From Amaurobius ferox (taxonomy: Eukaryota > Arthropoda > Arachnida > Araneae > Amaurobiidae), in the NCBI GenBank assembly GCA_951213105.1, contig OX578134.1, positions 140,677,922 through 140,741,921 on the forward strand: DNA of 64,000 bases, read 5' to 3'. This document shows, piece after piece, positions 36,551 to 48,225 of the stretch; the stretch's first letter is position 1; each line of letters starts with the position of its first letter. The position numbers and the translations under genes are program-made. Below the pieces are notes generated by a model, which made no database searches, was not told the DNA's origin, and saw only the letters and a list, made by a program, of their open reading frames with translations.

Positions 36551-36865
36551 CTGCGCGAAAAGCTTTTCCGAATTAAAATGGAAATTTTCTATTGGAATGT
36601 TACTTCAGCAGAATCACGTGTTATTATTTTTAATATCTAAAAGTAAATTTTTTTAGCAATATTAGCAGTTCCTTAATGTTTCACATGATCCTGCGGTAAT
36701 ATAACCCAGATTAAGAAAAACAGACTAGCATTCTAAACAAAGGGCCAAATTAAGCTGAGAACATCATATTTTACGGTAGAAGTATGATTTAACGCTGACA
36801 ACTTACGGTTTTAAATTATTGCATATATATTATGTGTCGGTTTGAAGTTTGTAAAGAACCTTGCT

Positions 36866-36940
36866 GCCCCAATCGAAAATTGAACTACTTATATTCGTAC
36901 TGACCAGCGGATGTTCGACTGCTCAGTTACGGGGACGGAA
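36866..36940 (-). repeat. tRNA-like repeat, copy A
   Basis: On the minus strand it reads gtccccgtaactgagcag..., then ...agttcaattttcgattgggg. The positions of the box A-like (taactgagcag) and box B-like (gttcaattttcg) blocks fit a tRNA. It is too degraded to be a working tRNA gene and shares flanking bases with copy B (ggaatta.tcttat.gt.aaa), so a tRNA-derived SINE is likely. Confidence 0.5.
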
Positions 36941-37223
36941 TTACTCTTATAGTCAAAATAGACTTTGCATTATCCACTTTCTAATATCAGAATGGCGTGC
37001 AAATGACAATCTAACTGACCACATCCTGCTATATTTTCCTCAGATTGGCCTCCAAGTGTTTTTTATCCTCCAGGTTATTAGCTTCCAGCGTGGTCGTTAT
37101 CTTACCGATTTGAAATCAGCGCTCAATATCACAAAGTCCACTGAATAAATGCTAATCGTTCTAGGATCACTTTCAAACATCTTTTCAATAATCAACAGAG
37201 ATGATTTGTTCGAATGCCATTAA

Positions 37224-37300
37224 TACCCCAACTGGGAATCGAATCACGAATCTTTGTACTGGCCACTGGATGCTCTGCCTTGAGCTACTGGAACGGAATT
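37224..37300 (-). repeat. tRNA-like repeat, copy B
   Basis: On the minus strand: gttccagtagctcaaggcag (box A-like tagctcaaggcag), then gcatccagtggccagtac, then gtgattcgattcccagt (box B-like gattcgattccc) and gggg. It matches copy A in order and spacing. I did not find a full cloverleaf with a sound acceptor stem, so it is listed as a repeat and not as a tRNA gene. Confidence 0.55.
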
Positions 37301-38976
37301 GTAAGATCTTATCGTAAAATTGAAGTCTATAAATTTCAATAAAATTTCTATAAATTTCTAGATAGGGAGCATGCTTAAAGATATTTTTTGCAAATATTTT
37401 TTGTTTCTGTCTTAGAAACTAAAAACAACGAAATTTGAATATTATTACGTAAAACTAACTTTATTCAGTATTCAATTAAGTCATTAAAATTAGTATCGCA
37501 TTTTCAATACAAATTGAACAGTTGATAAAATAACAAAAAAGTATATCAACTAGAAACTAAGACCAAGGACCAATTGTATACTTTACATGATACACGAGAA
37601 ACTCAATAAGAAAATAATCAGTGACGCTGGTCATTTTACAAAATTAATTATATATATATTTTTTTTGAAACAGACCTCAGAAATGAAATTTCAATATCGC
37701 TATAATTTGTTTTTATTTCAATCATTACTGACTAATTGAATAATTTGAATCTAATTGAAAAATTTAAAATCAGACAATGAATATATTTTGAAAACAATGT
37801 GATTGTAAATCATCTATCCACAGTATTTTTTTCGAACTCAAAAAAATCATTACATTTGGGTCGAAAGCCATCGAGATTAGGAACTACTTTTATTGTATTT
37901 CACTTGCAGCACTGTGCACCCTTTTATCATACTCATGTATAAACTGAAACAATGAGAAATTTGTAGTAAAATGTTTGTCGGTACAAGTTTGCAGTTAGTG
38001 TGCATCATTTCTCCATGAAATGCATAGTATTCATAGACCCATGATATTGCAGTTGTATAATATCATAGACCCATGATATTATACAACCATGACATTATAG
38101 AACCATCGCATTATGGAACCATCACATTATGGAATCGTAGCATCATACGACCATCACATTTAGTATCCAAGATTCCATGCAATAGCAAAAGTTTTCACTT
38201 CTACTGACATATATTTAAACAATTAAACTACCAACAATACTTACTAATACATACAGATTTAAATTTGGAAGACACTATTTTATTATTACTGAACCTAACA
38301 ATTTTCAATGTTTTTTCCTATCATACTTCTTAAGTAAATATGTAAAGATGAATATACATCATATAGCAATTACGCCATAATATTTTTAAACCATTTTAAG
38401 AAATATGTCCTTGGAGTCTGTTTCAGAAGCATTCCTCTATTTAAAGTTACTTTTGAAGAGAAACGCAATACTTTTCATTGTATTGATTTTAGAATGTTTC
38501 ATCTGCAAGAAATATATTTTAAATTAACATACGACTGTTTGACTTCCAAAGTACAACAAAAGAAGAAACTCGCTGGATATTTAAACAAACAAAGCTCTGC
38601 AAAGAATAAAAATGAAATTGGAAATGTCGCTAAATATTATTTGAACAGAGTTACTTAACTGTTATTTAAAACAGTTGGTTCTCCAAATAGAACCAATTTA
38701 TACATTTTTTGAAATAATTACAAAATTTCTTAAAGCAAAGTTCTCTGGTAGAAATATTTACTTTGAATCATGTAAAGATGCATGACCATAAAGTAATGTT
38801 AATGAATTTGAGTAACTGCTACCAAAAAAATTCTAAAACCCTTGATTTAAGGTTTTCTGTACTCGCTGACTATCATGTTGCCTATACTGTGCTAATGGGT
38901 GTCAATGACAGAGGAACGGTAGCCTGTGGATGATGATGGGTGGACAGTTAATCCCTTCCGGATTCATAATGCCTTC
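37301..38976. other. AT-rich non-coding DNA
   Basis: No supported gene. It includes the short tandem repeats listed at 38020-38165. Confidence 0.4.
38020..38165. repeat. Short tandem repeats around 'gaaccatcacattat'
   Basis: First a pair of 'atcatagacccatgatatt' units, then about five units of 16-18 bases of the type accatcacattatgga. Confidence 0.75.
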
Positions 38977-40151
38977 TTATGTGTCAGAATTTGTTTTACA
39001 TTTTACGTTACTTTATTTAACTTCGTGAATATTTATCGTCTCTAAAATCTTGCTAAAGTTGAAACCTTGTTCAAAAATGCATCCTGAATTCAGTTACTCA
39101 TCAGCGGATATACTTCCATTCTTTGTTATACATTAACGTGTTAGAAGAATGGTTTGTACGACGGATTTAGCAAGTCTGCATTCTTGATAACAACCATTAT
39201 AGCGTCAGCAAGCAATCCTAAGAAACGTTTAATGTTACTCTTCAGCTTTCTGAGTACATAGACGGTTTTGAAAAATAAATATGGGATTTTTTGCTTTATT
39301 CAAACTTGCCTCCTTTTTAATGTTCTTGTCTGGATTCTCTTCTTCAATGTCGGAGAACCAATAAACCCGGATTCCAAAAGAAGAATAGCTTTGTTCCCCT
39401 TTTGGACTTCCGGCTTGTTGCTTTTCCATCGTATCCTCAAAATAACCGTATACTGTGTCATTGTGTTATTTGTGCTTATATGCGTTGTTCAAGTGTCCCC
39501 TTTCCTTTGTACAATATGCCTTTTACTTACCAATGTTCCATGCCAATACTGAACATTGTTTCTAATGGTAACATGTATAAAATGATATATTTAATAGTAT
39601 CCATTTTAATACAAATTTAATCTCTCTTTAGAAAAATATAATTGATCATAGTTCAATATCAAAAAAGATATTTCACAATGTCAGCTGTAAGTCATAGATT
39701 TCTTCAATTTATAAGTCATTGCCTTTTAAAACGAATAAAAATTACGTCCTTATTATGAATTGAAAAGAGTAAAGAGTTGCATCACTACCAACTGCTCTTA
39801 ATTTGAGCCCTTTCATAAAAGCATTCCAATTAATTCCCTATATATATATATCTGAACTACGTAATCGGAATTTCAAATTTTCTTAATCCTCTTTGCGATG
39901 TTAAGTACTGTGCGGACTAATACCTTTAAGGTTCTTCTAATTATGTAACCATGGATATGCATAATATTTCCTCAGATTTGTTTGAGTTTGTAGTAATTCC
40001 ATGTAATCAGAAGAGCTTAGTATGAAATAGTTTTAGGTAAACTTGATTCAAAAAGTGTGCTTTCATAGTTTGATAATGCGAGTTTATTTCAAAGCTAATT
40101 TTATTGAAGTTGTCGAAATAACAAGAAAGATCAATTATACATAAAGCATTA
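38977..40151. repeat. Tandem duplication of about 1.17 kb, unit 1
   Basis: Unit 1 starts at ttatgtgtcagaat and is followed directly by unit 2, offset 1175 bases. Identity is about 95% by eye. It contains a 94-codon plus frame (39268-39552) that reads VLVWILFFNVGEPINP and then hydrophobic stretches. The frame is conserved in part in unit 2, but its start and end differ there, so coding is doubtful. Confidence 0.92.
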
Positions 40152-41320
40152 TTATGTGTCAGAATGTGTTTTACATTTTACGTTACTTTACTTTACTTCG
40201 TGAATATTTATCGTCTCTAAAATCTTGCAAAAGTTTAAACTTGTTCAAAAAATGCATCCTGAATTCAGTTACTCATCAGCGGATATACATTCATTCTTTA
40301 TTATACACTAACGTGTCAGAAGAATGGTTTGTACGACGGATTTAGCAAGTCTGCATTTTTGATATCAACCATTGTAGCGTCAGCAAGCAATCCTAAGAAA
40401 AGTTTAATGTTACTCTTCAGATTTCTGAGTACATAGACGGTTTTGAAAAATAAGTATGTGATTTCTTGCTTTATTCAAAATTGCCTCCTTTTTATGTTCT
40501 TGTCTGGATTCTCTTCTTCAATGTCGGAGAACCAATAAACCCAGTTTCCAAAAGAAGAATAACTTTGTTCCCCTTTTGGACTTCCGGCTTGTTGCTTTTC
40601 CATCGTATCCTCAAAATAGCCGTATACTGTGTCATTGTGTTATTTGTGCTTATATGCGTTGTTCAATATCCCCTTTCCTTTGTACAATATGTCTTTTACT
40701 TACCAATGTTCCATGCCGATACTGAACATTGTTTCTAATGGAAACATGTATAAAACGATATATTTAATAGTATCCATTTTGATACAAATTTAATCTCTCT
40801 TTAGAAAAATATCATTGATCATAGTTCAATATCAAAAAAAATATTTCACAATGTCAGCTGTGAGTCATAGATGTCTTCAATTTATAAGTCATTGCCTTTT
40901 AAAATGAATAAAAAATATGTCCTTATTATGAATTAAAAAGAGTAAAGAGTTGCATCACTACCAACTGCTCTTAATTTGAGCCCTTTCATAAAAGCATTCC
41001 AATTAATTCCCCATATATATCTAAACTACGTATTCGGAATTTCAAATTTTCTTAATCCTCTTTGCGATGTTAGGTACTGTGCGGACTAATACCTTTAAGG
41101 TTCTTCTAATTATGTAACCATGGATATGCATAATATTTTCCTCAAATTTGTTTGAGTTTGTAGAAATTCCAAGTAATCAGAAGAGCTTAGTATGAAAGAG
41201 TTTTAGGTAAACTTGATTCAAAAAGTGTACTTTCATAGTTTGATAATGCGAGTGTATTTTTAAAGCTAATTTTATTGAAGTTGTCGAAATAACAAGAAAG
41301 ATCAATTATGCATAAAGCAT
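40152..41320. repeat. Tandem duplication of about 1.17 kb, unit 2
   Basis: It matches unit 1 from ttatgtgtcagaat to cataaagcat, with a net loss of four bases. The shared frame (40466-40738) keeps VLVWILFFNVGEPINP and the following 50 residues but changes frame near its end after a two-base difference (caagtgtcccc against caatatcccc). This points to neutral drift. Confidence 0.92.
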
Positions 41321-41709
41321 CGATTACGAAACACTTTCCAATTGCAATGCAATTTTATTAAATATCTCTAAAGTGCGATACATTCAGCGGGGATATTTTT
41401 TAAATTATCACAGTACTACAATAACTTATTTCACTTAAAAACATTAAACCATGGAAGTAAAAGTACTTTCTAACACTAAACTTAAAACTTCATAGAAAAA
41501 GTCAATGCTATAAAATCCTCTGTACTTCTATGTAAAACCACAAGATATTTAATTCTAATCACCTGTATTCCAAACACCAGAGCTAAATAATTTTGCATCA
41601 AAAAATTCAACAATTGTTATACAACTCATCATACAGCTGAATCTATTATTCAACATACGTTAAAATTAAGCTTTGTTGCCGAAGAATATAGATATAATAC
41701 AGAAAATAC

Positions 41710-42195
41710 GCAAATATAAAGCGGTTTTTAGACGGATGCAACACAAAATATAAATTTAAATGAGCTTTAAAAATCACGATATTGACACTGGGATAAAGGA
41801 TGGATGCTATATTTCACTTTGAAATAGGTCACCTGATCTCTAAAATAATAATTACATCCATATTACATGAATTTTTATTTAAAAAACTACTAAACATATT
41901 TTGCTCACTTTTTTTATATATTTTATGGGATAGTTTGAATACTTTCTAAAATTTTCAAGGCAATTTTTATATTTTAATTTCGCTTACAAATGTTTAAAAA
42001 ATTAGGTCCTATAGGGTTCAATGTATTCCATTTTTTGAAGCCGGGTTCATTCCAAAACTGATTGGGTGATATTATTCATTTACATTCTTATATGTCCCAC
42101 AGATCATCTGCACAGCATACTGGAATTTTAATTTGATAAAGCAATTTTTACAGCAGTTATCGTGCGAGTGGACAGACTGAATGGCCAAAACTATA
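41710..42195. repeat. Dispersed repeat, copy 1 (ends in gttatcgtgcgagtggacag)
   Basis: Aligns in order with 47745-48225: 'tttttatttaaaaaactact', 'atatattttatgg', 'aaattaggtcc.atagggctcaatgtatt', 'ccaaaactgattgggtg', 'attattcattta' and 'gcagttatcgtgc'. Ending with a run near 'acagaca' is seen in many arthropod non-coding elements. Confidence 0.8.
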
Positions 42196-44084
42196 ACTCT
42201 GTTAAACTCTGTTAGAAAGTGTTAAGAAGCAGAGAGTGGAATCGGATAGGCTGCTCTTTTGAATCGTCTAAATTTATTTTTGACACAAAGCATCTTTACG
42301 CACACCATTCCACAACACTGAGTAAACTATTTTTCTCGAAGCAGAAACGTCTGCTAATACCATAACAGAATTTTTGCGGGATTTGTGCCTACGTTCAGGT
42401 AATTGGTTGCTGATATCCATATAGAAACAAATAAATTATCCTTCGCTCACTATGCTGTCTAGCAGGTAATTTCATTTTATATTATAATTAGAAAACTTAC
42501 CCGGCGTAACACACAGCAGTTCCTTTTATTTTATTTTTGATATCAGCGAGCGTATTGTTGCAATGCTCTTTGGTTTTGGGGAATGCACTATGAGTTACGG
42601 TGCAGTTTATATCAGAAAAATAATTCTTAAATCCTGGGTAACGTCGAAAGTTCTAGAGCATTAACCTGTCGTCCACAGAGATTTAGGACACAAACCTATG
42701 AATACAATCACAGAGAACTGGCAGTGAATTCTCGAAAACTAAGGAACGCTTCAACAAGAAGCCCACTTATAACGATTACAAAATTATATACTGCCAATGG
42801 TGTAAAGTTGCAAACTCTGCGACAATATCTCGAAGGCAGAATACATCTGGATGTTCATTAAAATTCGATTACTAATCAATTAGAAAATATAGTCTTCAGA
42901 ATGCAATTCCTATGGAAGGTTTAATTGTGCGTTTTTATTAATATCTCGATAACACCTATTCCTAAAATCTCGAAACATGGACAATTATTTAGTGGGGCTA
43001 TTGCAAGGCTACCCCCAAAATTTCATCAAATTTGGTGAGGCCATTGTATTGTGAAGGTAAGATAAACACACAAACATACATACAGACAAAATTTCATTTT
43101 TTTCATATAGAAGATATCACTTTCTAATATTGTTATATATTATTCGTAACTAGTTCTTGTAGAAATATGACAATAATCAGTCTACTTTGTCCCTCACATT
43201 CAATGTACTTGCTTCGATACTACGAAACGTATTTTTAAAATATTATTTTATTTATTTTGAACTTGCTACAAAGATGTAGTAGTTTCGAAAGAAAGTGCTC
43301 TACAAATGCTAATTCATCATCAAAACTATGTGCACATATCTTTCTCAGAATATTCTATAAAGAAATGTTCATTAAAATACAGTCTAAGGTATCAAAACAG
43401 TAAAATTCGCAGAACAAAACTTCAATTTACTTAGTAATTACCTGCACAGTTTCTGAAATCTCCATATACAAATAGTTAAATTTAGATGTCAGTTAAATAA
43501 CTATCAGGAGTATTTACATTAGTATTGTTTATTTCTGTATAGTAAAGAGAAAAAATATTGTTTCTATTATCTTAAGTATATTCAGACTTTGTAAACAACT
43601 TTGCATTAACATTTTAGAGGCTGAATTTTCTTCTAATTCTTAGTTTTTAAATTTTTATTCTGAAAATGAATGTAATATTAAATGCAGTCATAATTTTTAG
43701 TTTCAAATTTCAATCACATTTCTGATATTTAACTACCTAAGATTTTGAAAGTTCTACAGTTTTCAGAAGATTATCTTCATATTTAGTTTCGATGAGAAAA
43801 TCGGATCCTCAATTTAATTGCTGTGGAAAATTGTAAATATGAATGAATCAGCAGTTACTGTTACATGGCAAATATGTAACATTGTAAGTTGTGGAGGGAT
43901 TACAATCTATAAAGATGGTCCCTGTGTTACTTTCACAATAAATATATGTTTCCCCAGAAGAACACCTGCGAGGGAAGTGAAAACAACGCTTCTTCGACTT
44001 GGTGGACAGAAACGTCTCTATTACAGAGGGGCTCACTGTGGGGCGTCTTGGGAAAGAGGTGACCTCTTTCCATATATATATATA
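42196..44084. other. AT-rich non-coding DNA
   Basis: No supported gene. At 42960-43100 another dispersed-repeat tail is likely ('aaatttcatcaaatttggtg' and 'catacatacagacaaaattt'). The last 150 bases before the gap (43930-44075) are GC-richer and include the palindrome gaaagaggtgacctctttc; I cannot assign them. Confidence 0.4.
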
Positions 44085-44284
44085 NNNNNNNNNNNNNNNN
44101 NNNNNNNNNNNNNNNNNNNNNNNNNNNNNNNNNNNNNNNNNNNNNNNNNNNNNNNNNNNNNNNNNNNNNNNNNNNNNNNNNNNNNNNNNNNNNNNNNNNN
44201 NNNNNNNNNNNNNNNNNNNNNNNNNNNNNNNNNNNNNNNNNNNNNNNNNNNNNNNNNNNNNNNNNNNNNNNNNNNNNNNNNNNN
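44085..44284. other. Assembly gap, 200 N
   Basis: Exactly 200 unknown bases after a TA run (tatatatata). The round number suggests a placeholder. Frames that appear to cross it are meaningless. Confidence 0.99.
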
Positions 44285-44559
44285 AACCTAAAAAAATCTG
44301 ATGTGGGCAACACATGACTTTCCTTATATAATACAATGGATTTACTTATTTCATACTGAAAAAAAATGATGTATGAGATCCATGGCACAGTGTTTTTAAC
44401 ATTGAATTGTATATTTGACGCTTTTTCGGATGACAACATAAAAACTATTTCGAAGTACCCAATTAACTTATATTTCACGCAACTCTAAATTGACAATTAT
44501 CAATCTTGATAGCTTTCTTAATAAGTATAATCCATACATTAAAATATTTTAATAATAAA

Positions 44560-46198
44560 TTCATCAATTTGGAGTCGTTTTCGCTAATTTGGCGTAATTT
44601 TTACGATTTTGACCAACTTTTCGATAATCTAGAGCAAAACATTGCTAAATTGACGGTATTTCGCTAGATTATTTAGCAAATTCTCCAAGTGCATTGCCAA
44701 GAGTTGCAGACAAATGGAGAGAAAAGCAGTTTTTATATACTAGAAGATAAATCAGTTATATGGCGGAATTTAAAATTTGCAAAACATTACTCCCATTAAC
44801 GTCATTTTTATTAATTTGGTGACATTTTCTTTAATTTTGCAACATTTAAAAATGTCTCAAATTTGGTGACATCCTGCCAAGTGTTTTACCAAGCGTTACG
44901 GGCAACGGGGAGAAATGTGTTATTCTTATATAGATACTTTTATTCTTGCCAGAATATTGGATTTTCTTTAATTAGTCGCCATTTTCATTGATTTAATGCA
45001 ATTTTTATCGATTTTGTGACAATTTTTATCAATTTGGCGTAATTTTGTCAATTTCGCAAGATATATAAAAAGTTTGCTAAGTTATCGGTATTCCGCCAAG
45101 TTCATTGCCAAAATTTCACTAAACGTTACGGACGGAGAAGTTACGGAAGTTACGTATTCTTATAGTATATTTTTATATTCTTTCAAAGATATTGAATTTT
45201 CACCAGTCGTAATTTTCATTGATTTAGAGTTATTTTTATCGATTTGACGACATTTTGTCTATTTTGTACCATTTTAAAAACTCGCCAAGTTGCGATATTC
45301 CGCCAGTTTAGTCACCAAAATTTCGCCAAGCATTACGGACGGAGAAATAGTTTTTTTTTATCGTAGATTCTTATATTCTTTCCAAGATATTAAGTTTTTA
45401 TCAATTTGTTGTGATTTTCAATGATTTAATGTCAGTTTTATCATTTTGGCAACATTTTCATTAATTTGTCAACATTTAAAAAAATCGCCAAGTTGGCAAT
45501 ATTTAACCAAATTTGTCGCCAAATTTTCTAAAATCGTTTCTTTGAAATAGATTATTCTTATAGTAAATAAATGACTATTGGCGAAATGTGACGTTGCATA
45601 ACGTGCTCTTCGGATCCAAAATATATTTTTTCTACAAACTAAATTCACGAGATTGTTGTACGAACTAGATTCGCGAGAACGGTTCATTCTACCGTTCTTA
45701 TCACATACTACATATGAAAAGGAATCATATTTCACAATAGTTAATATATATTTTTTTAACTTTATGTGATTTTTTGATAAAGTTATTTTAATAAATTGCA
45801 ATATATAGAGAATGGTTCATGTTAGCGTTTTAATGTTTGTGTCAATCGTTTTCTAATAAAAATTTGTAGAAATTATTATTTACGTAACTTTATTGAAGGT
45901 TTTGATTCTCAGGTATTTTTTTCATTCAAAGTTTCATTTGAAAAGTTTATTGTCTACCAAACATTCGATGCATTCAAAAACAATATTCTTCCAGTACTCG
46001 CTGATTGTAATTTTTGTACCAAAATTTTTTTGAATCGCTCCATTCGTTCGTGAGATACCACACACATCACCGTAAAAACGTTCGATTAGTGTTCAGAGAT
46101 GCTTGAAACACGCTGTCTCGTCGAAAACTGGAATTTGATTTTCTGATTACGTCACAATACGTCTTTATACATTATACTATGTATATAAGGACAGTAAT
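44560..46198. repeat. Modular repeat: S units plus T tail, copy 1
   Basis: About four to five degraded S units of roughly 220 bases (each with 'attttcattgattta', 'aatttggc', 'gccaagcgttacgg' and 'ttattcttatag' blocks) fill 44560-45545. One T tail of about 650 bases follows (45546-46198) and ends in the palindromic gtctttatac...gtatataaggac near 46161-46193. A frame on the minus strand at 45801-45469 is not supported. Confidence 0.85.
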
Positions 46199-47560
46199 AT
46201 ACACTCATAAATTGAAGCTCCTAATATTCTTACTAAATGAAACTAAATAGAGTATATGCAATGCCTTTTTTTATATTATCAAAATTCATTCTGTACGAAA
46301 CAAGTTTTTATAATTTGTCATTTATATTGTTCATATCTACTTATTGTCTGAGATTAAAATATAAATTTTGTTAATCAGTAAAATATTTCAAACTAATATA
46401 AATGCTTCCGTGTATAGCGCATGGAATTTGAAGATGAGAACTAGTTAAAGTGTCATTCTAAGGTGATGCAAAAAATTGCAGTCCAAAAACGTGGACGAAA
46501 TATTTGCACTTGGACGTTTTTTAGCAACTTGTCTATAAATATTTATTAGAGTCTCCTATAGATATTTATTTAATATAATATTTATTTATTTAATAAACGT
46601 ATCAGTTCAAATGACGAAATAAAGAAGCAGGTTGTTTACTTATGCTTACTGCAGGTTATTTTTTGCAAAACTATTAAAAAACATAATCAATACAGTTAGA
46701 AAATAACGAAAATACCAAAAGCCATAATATTTCTGAATAACTATATTTTACGGAAAACGTCCAACCTTGAACAAATGGACATTTAAATCGTCTGCTACCA
46801 CGGCCTCGTTTTATTTTATAAATTACGATATCCATCCAGTCCTCTTCTTTTAAATCGATGGTATACCGTTTTTCTTAATTCCGAATTTAATGTAATATTC
46901 CCCTTATCGTCTGCGTTTAAAAAATTGCCAATTATAAATTAATTCTAAATACATATAATTTATACTTTTTGGCATTACATTTTACGTTCTACAGTAACTT
47001 AGAACGTTTTATAACCTATGTTTTGTTAACCTATGTTTACCTATATTTTGTTTACTTCGTATATAATGATATACTACATGCTTCGAATGTTAAGTTGCAA
47101 CTAAAGTTCACAAGAAAATTTTTGTAAGTGAATAAATAAATTAAAAGCTCTAATTTATTTTTAATATTTTATCAATGGAACAATTTTAAACACTGAATTT
47201 TTACTTACTGTATATACATTGATAATTTAATTTTAGAAATGGTGCATGCATTTATAAAAGCAATATGCAATCGAATTTCATTTTAATATATCTGTAATCT
47301 CATTAAATTTAGTTAATAATTTTCTATTTGAAATTTTCTGTGTGGATAGTATATTTATGACTAAAATGTACCAGTTAAAATTAAAAAACCAAATAATGTA
47401 TCAAATAAAAATACTTCTTGCATAATGGATACATGGTTTTTCCTATATTTTAATGGTACAGTTTGAATTTAGTATTATTGCATGAGCCAAAACAATTTAC
47501 CCTTTAAAATTAAATATGAGTAAATATTTAGAGTTTCACTGCATTTGTAATTTTTACCCA
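46199..47560. other. AT-rich non-coding DNA
   Basis: No supported gene or RNA is seen. Confidence 0.4.
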
Positions 47561-47561
47561 C

Positions 47562-47745
47562 ATGTTTAACGTGGGTCCGTATGTCCTTCCGAGTGGTTGG
47601 TGGTAGGGGAAGGAGGGTACGGTCCCTGTGGATGCCTCCCCCACTGGGTTCCGGTCTAAATTGGGTGGCACTTCCCGGCCGTCCAAACAGTTGCCTTACA
47701 CCTTTCTGGTAGGTCGGACGGTCTGGGTCTCAACAACAACAACAC
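47562..47745 (+). mobile_element. 5'-truncated copy of the 5S-type SINE
   Basis: From gtgggtccgt at 47571 to the (CAA)n tail at 47731-47744, it is about 97% identical by eye to 17920-18090. The 5S head and the first 100 bases of body are absent. The first ten bases (cccacatgtttaacgtggg region) show the loop of a small hairpin in the opposite orientation to the full copy. No target duplication was found. It lies at the left border of the dispersed repeat at 47745. Confidence 0.93.
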
Positions 47746-48225
47746 TCAATATGAATTAAAAAGAACTTAAAAAATCACGATTTTGAGACAAGATGGATGC
47801 CATATATCATTTCGAAGTGGGTCATGTGATCGTTTCATATCATGGTCGCGTGATCGTTTCATATAAGAGGTGTAATTATTATTTTAATTTTTATTTAAAA
47901 AACTACTGATTATTTCGCTGAATTTTTTTTTATATATTTTATGGAACAATTTGAATATTACCTAAAATTTTGGAAGCAATTTGTGAATTTTAAATCCGCC
48001 TAAAAAATGTTTGAAAAATTAGGTCCCATAGGGCTCAATGTATTTAATTTTTTTAACCCGGATTCAATCCAAAACTAATTGGGTGTATATTATTCATTTA
48101 TATTCCTATGGGTCCTACAGACCGTCTGAACAACATACTAAAATTTCATTTTGAAGTCATTTTTACGGCAGTTATCGTACTAACGGACAGACAGACAGAA
48201 TGAATGAACAAAGTCATGAACACTT
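47745..48225. repeat. Dispersed repeat, copy 2
   Basis: Partner of 41710-42195; it carries in addition a local duplicate (gtgatcgtttcatat twice, 47827-47864). Identity is roughly 75-80% by eye. Confidence 0.8.

Noticed and set aside
39268..40738. Duplicated small membrane protein genes
   Set aside because: The shared frame loses its start and its end between the two units, and a two-base difference shifts the phase.
43818..44478. Long frames across the gap on both strands
   Set aside because: Most of their length is N; the real parts are short and lack family signals.
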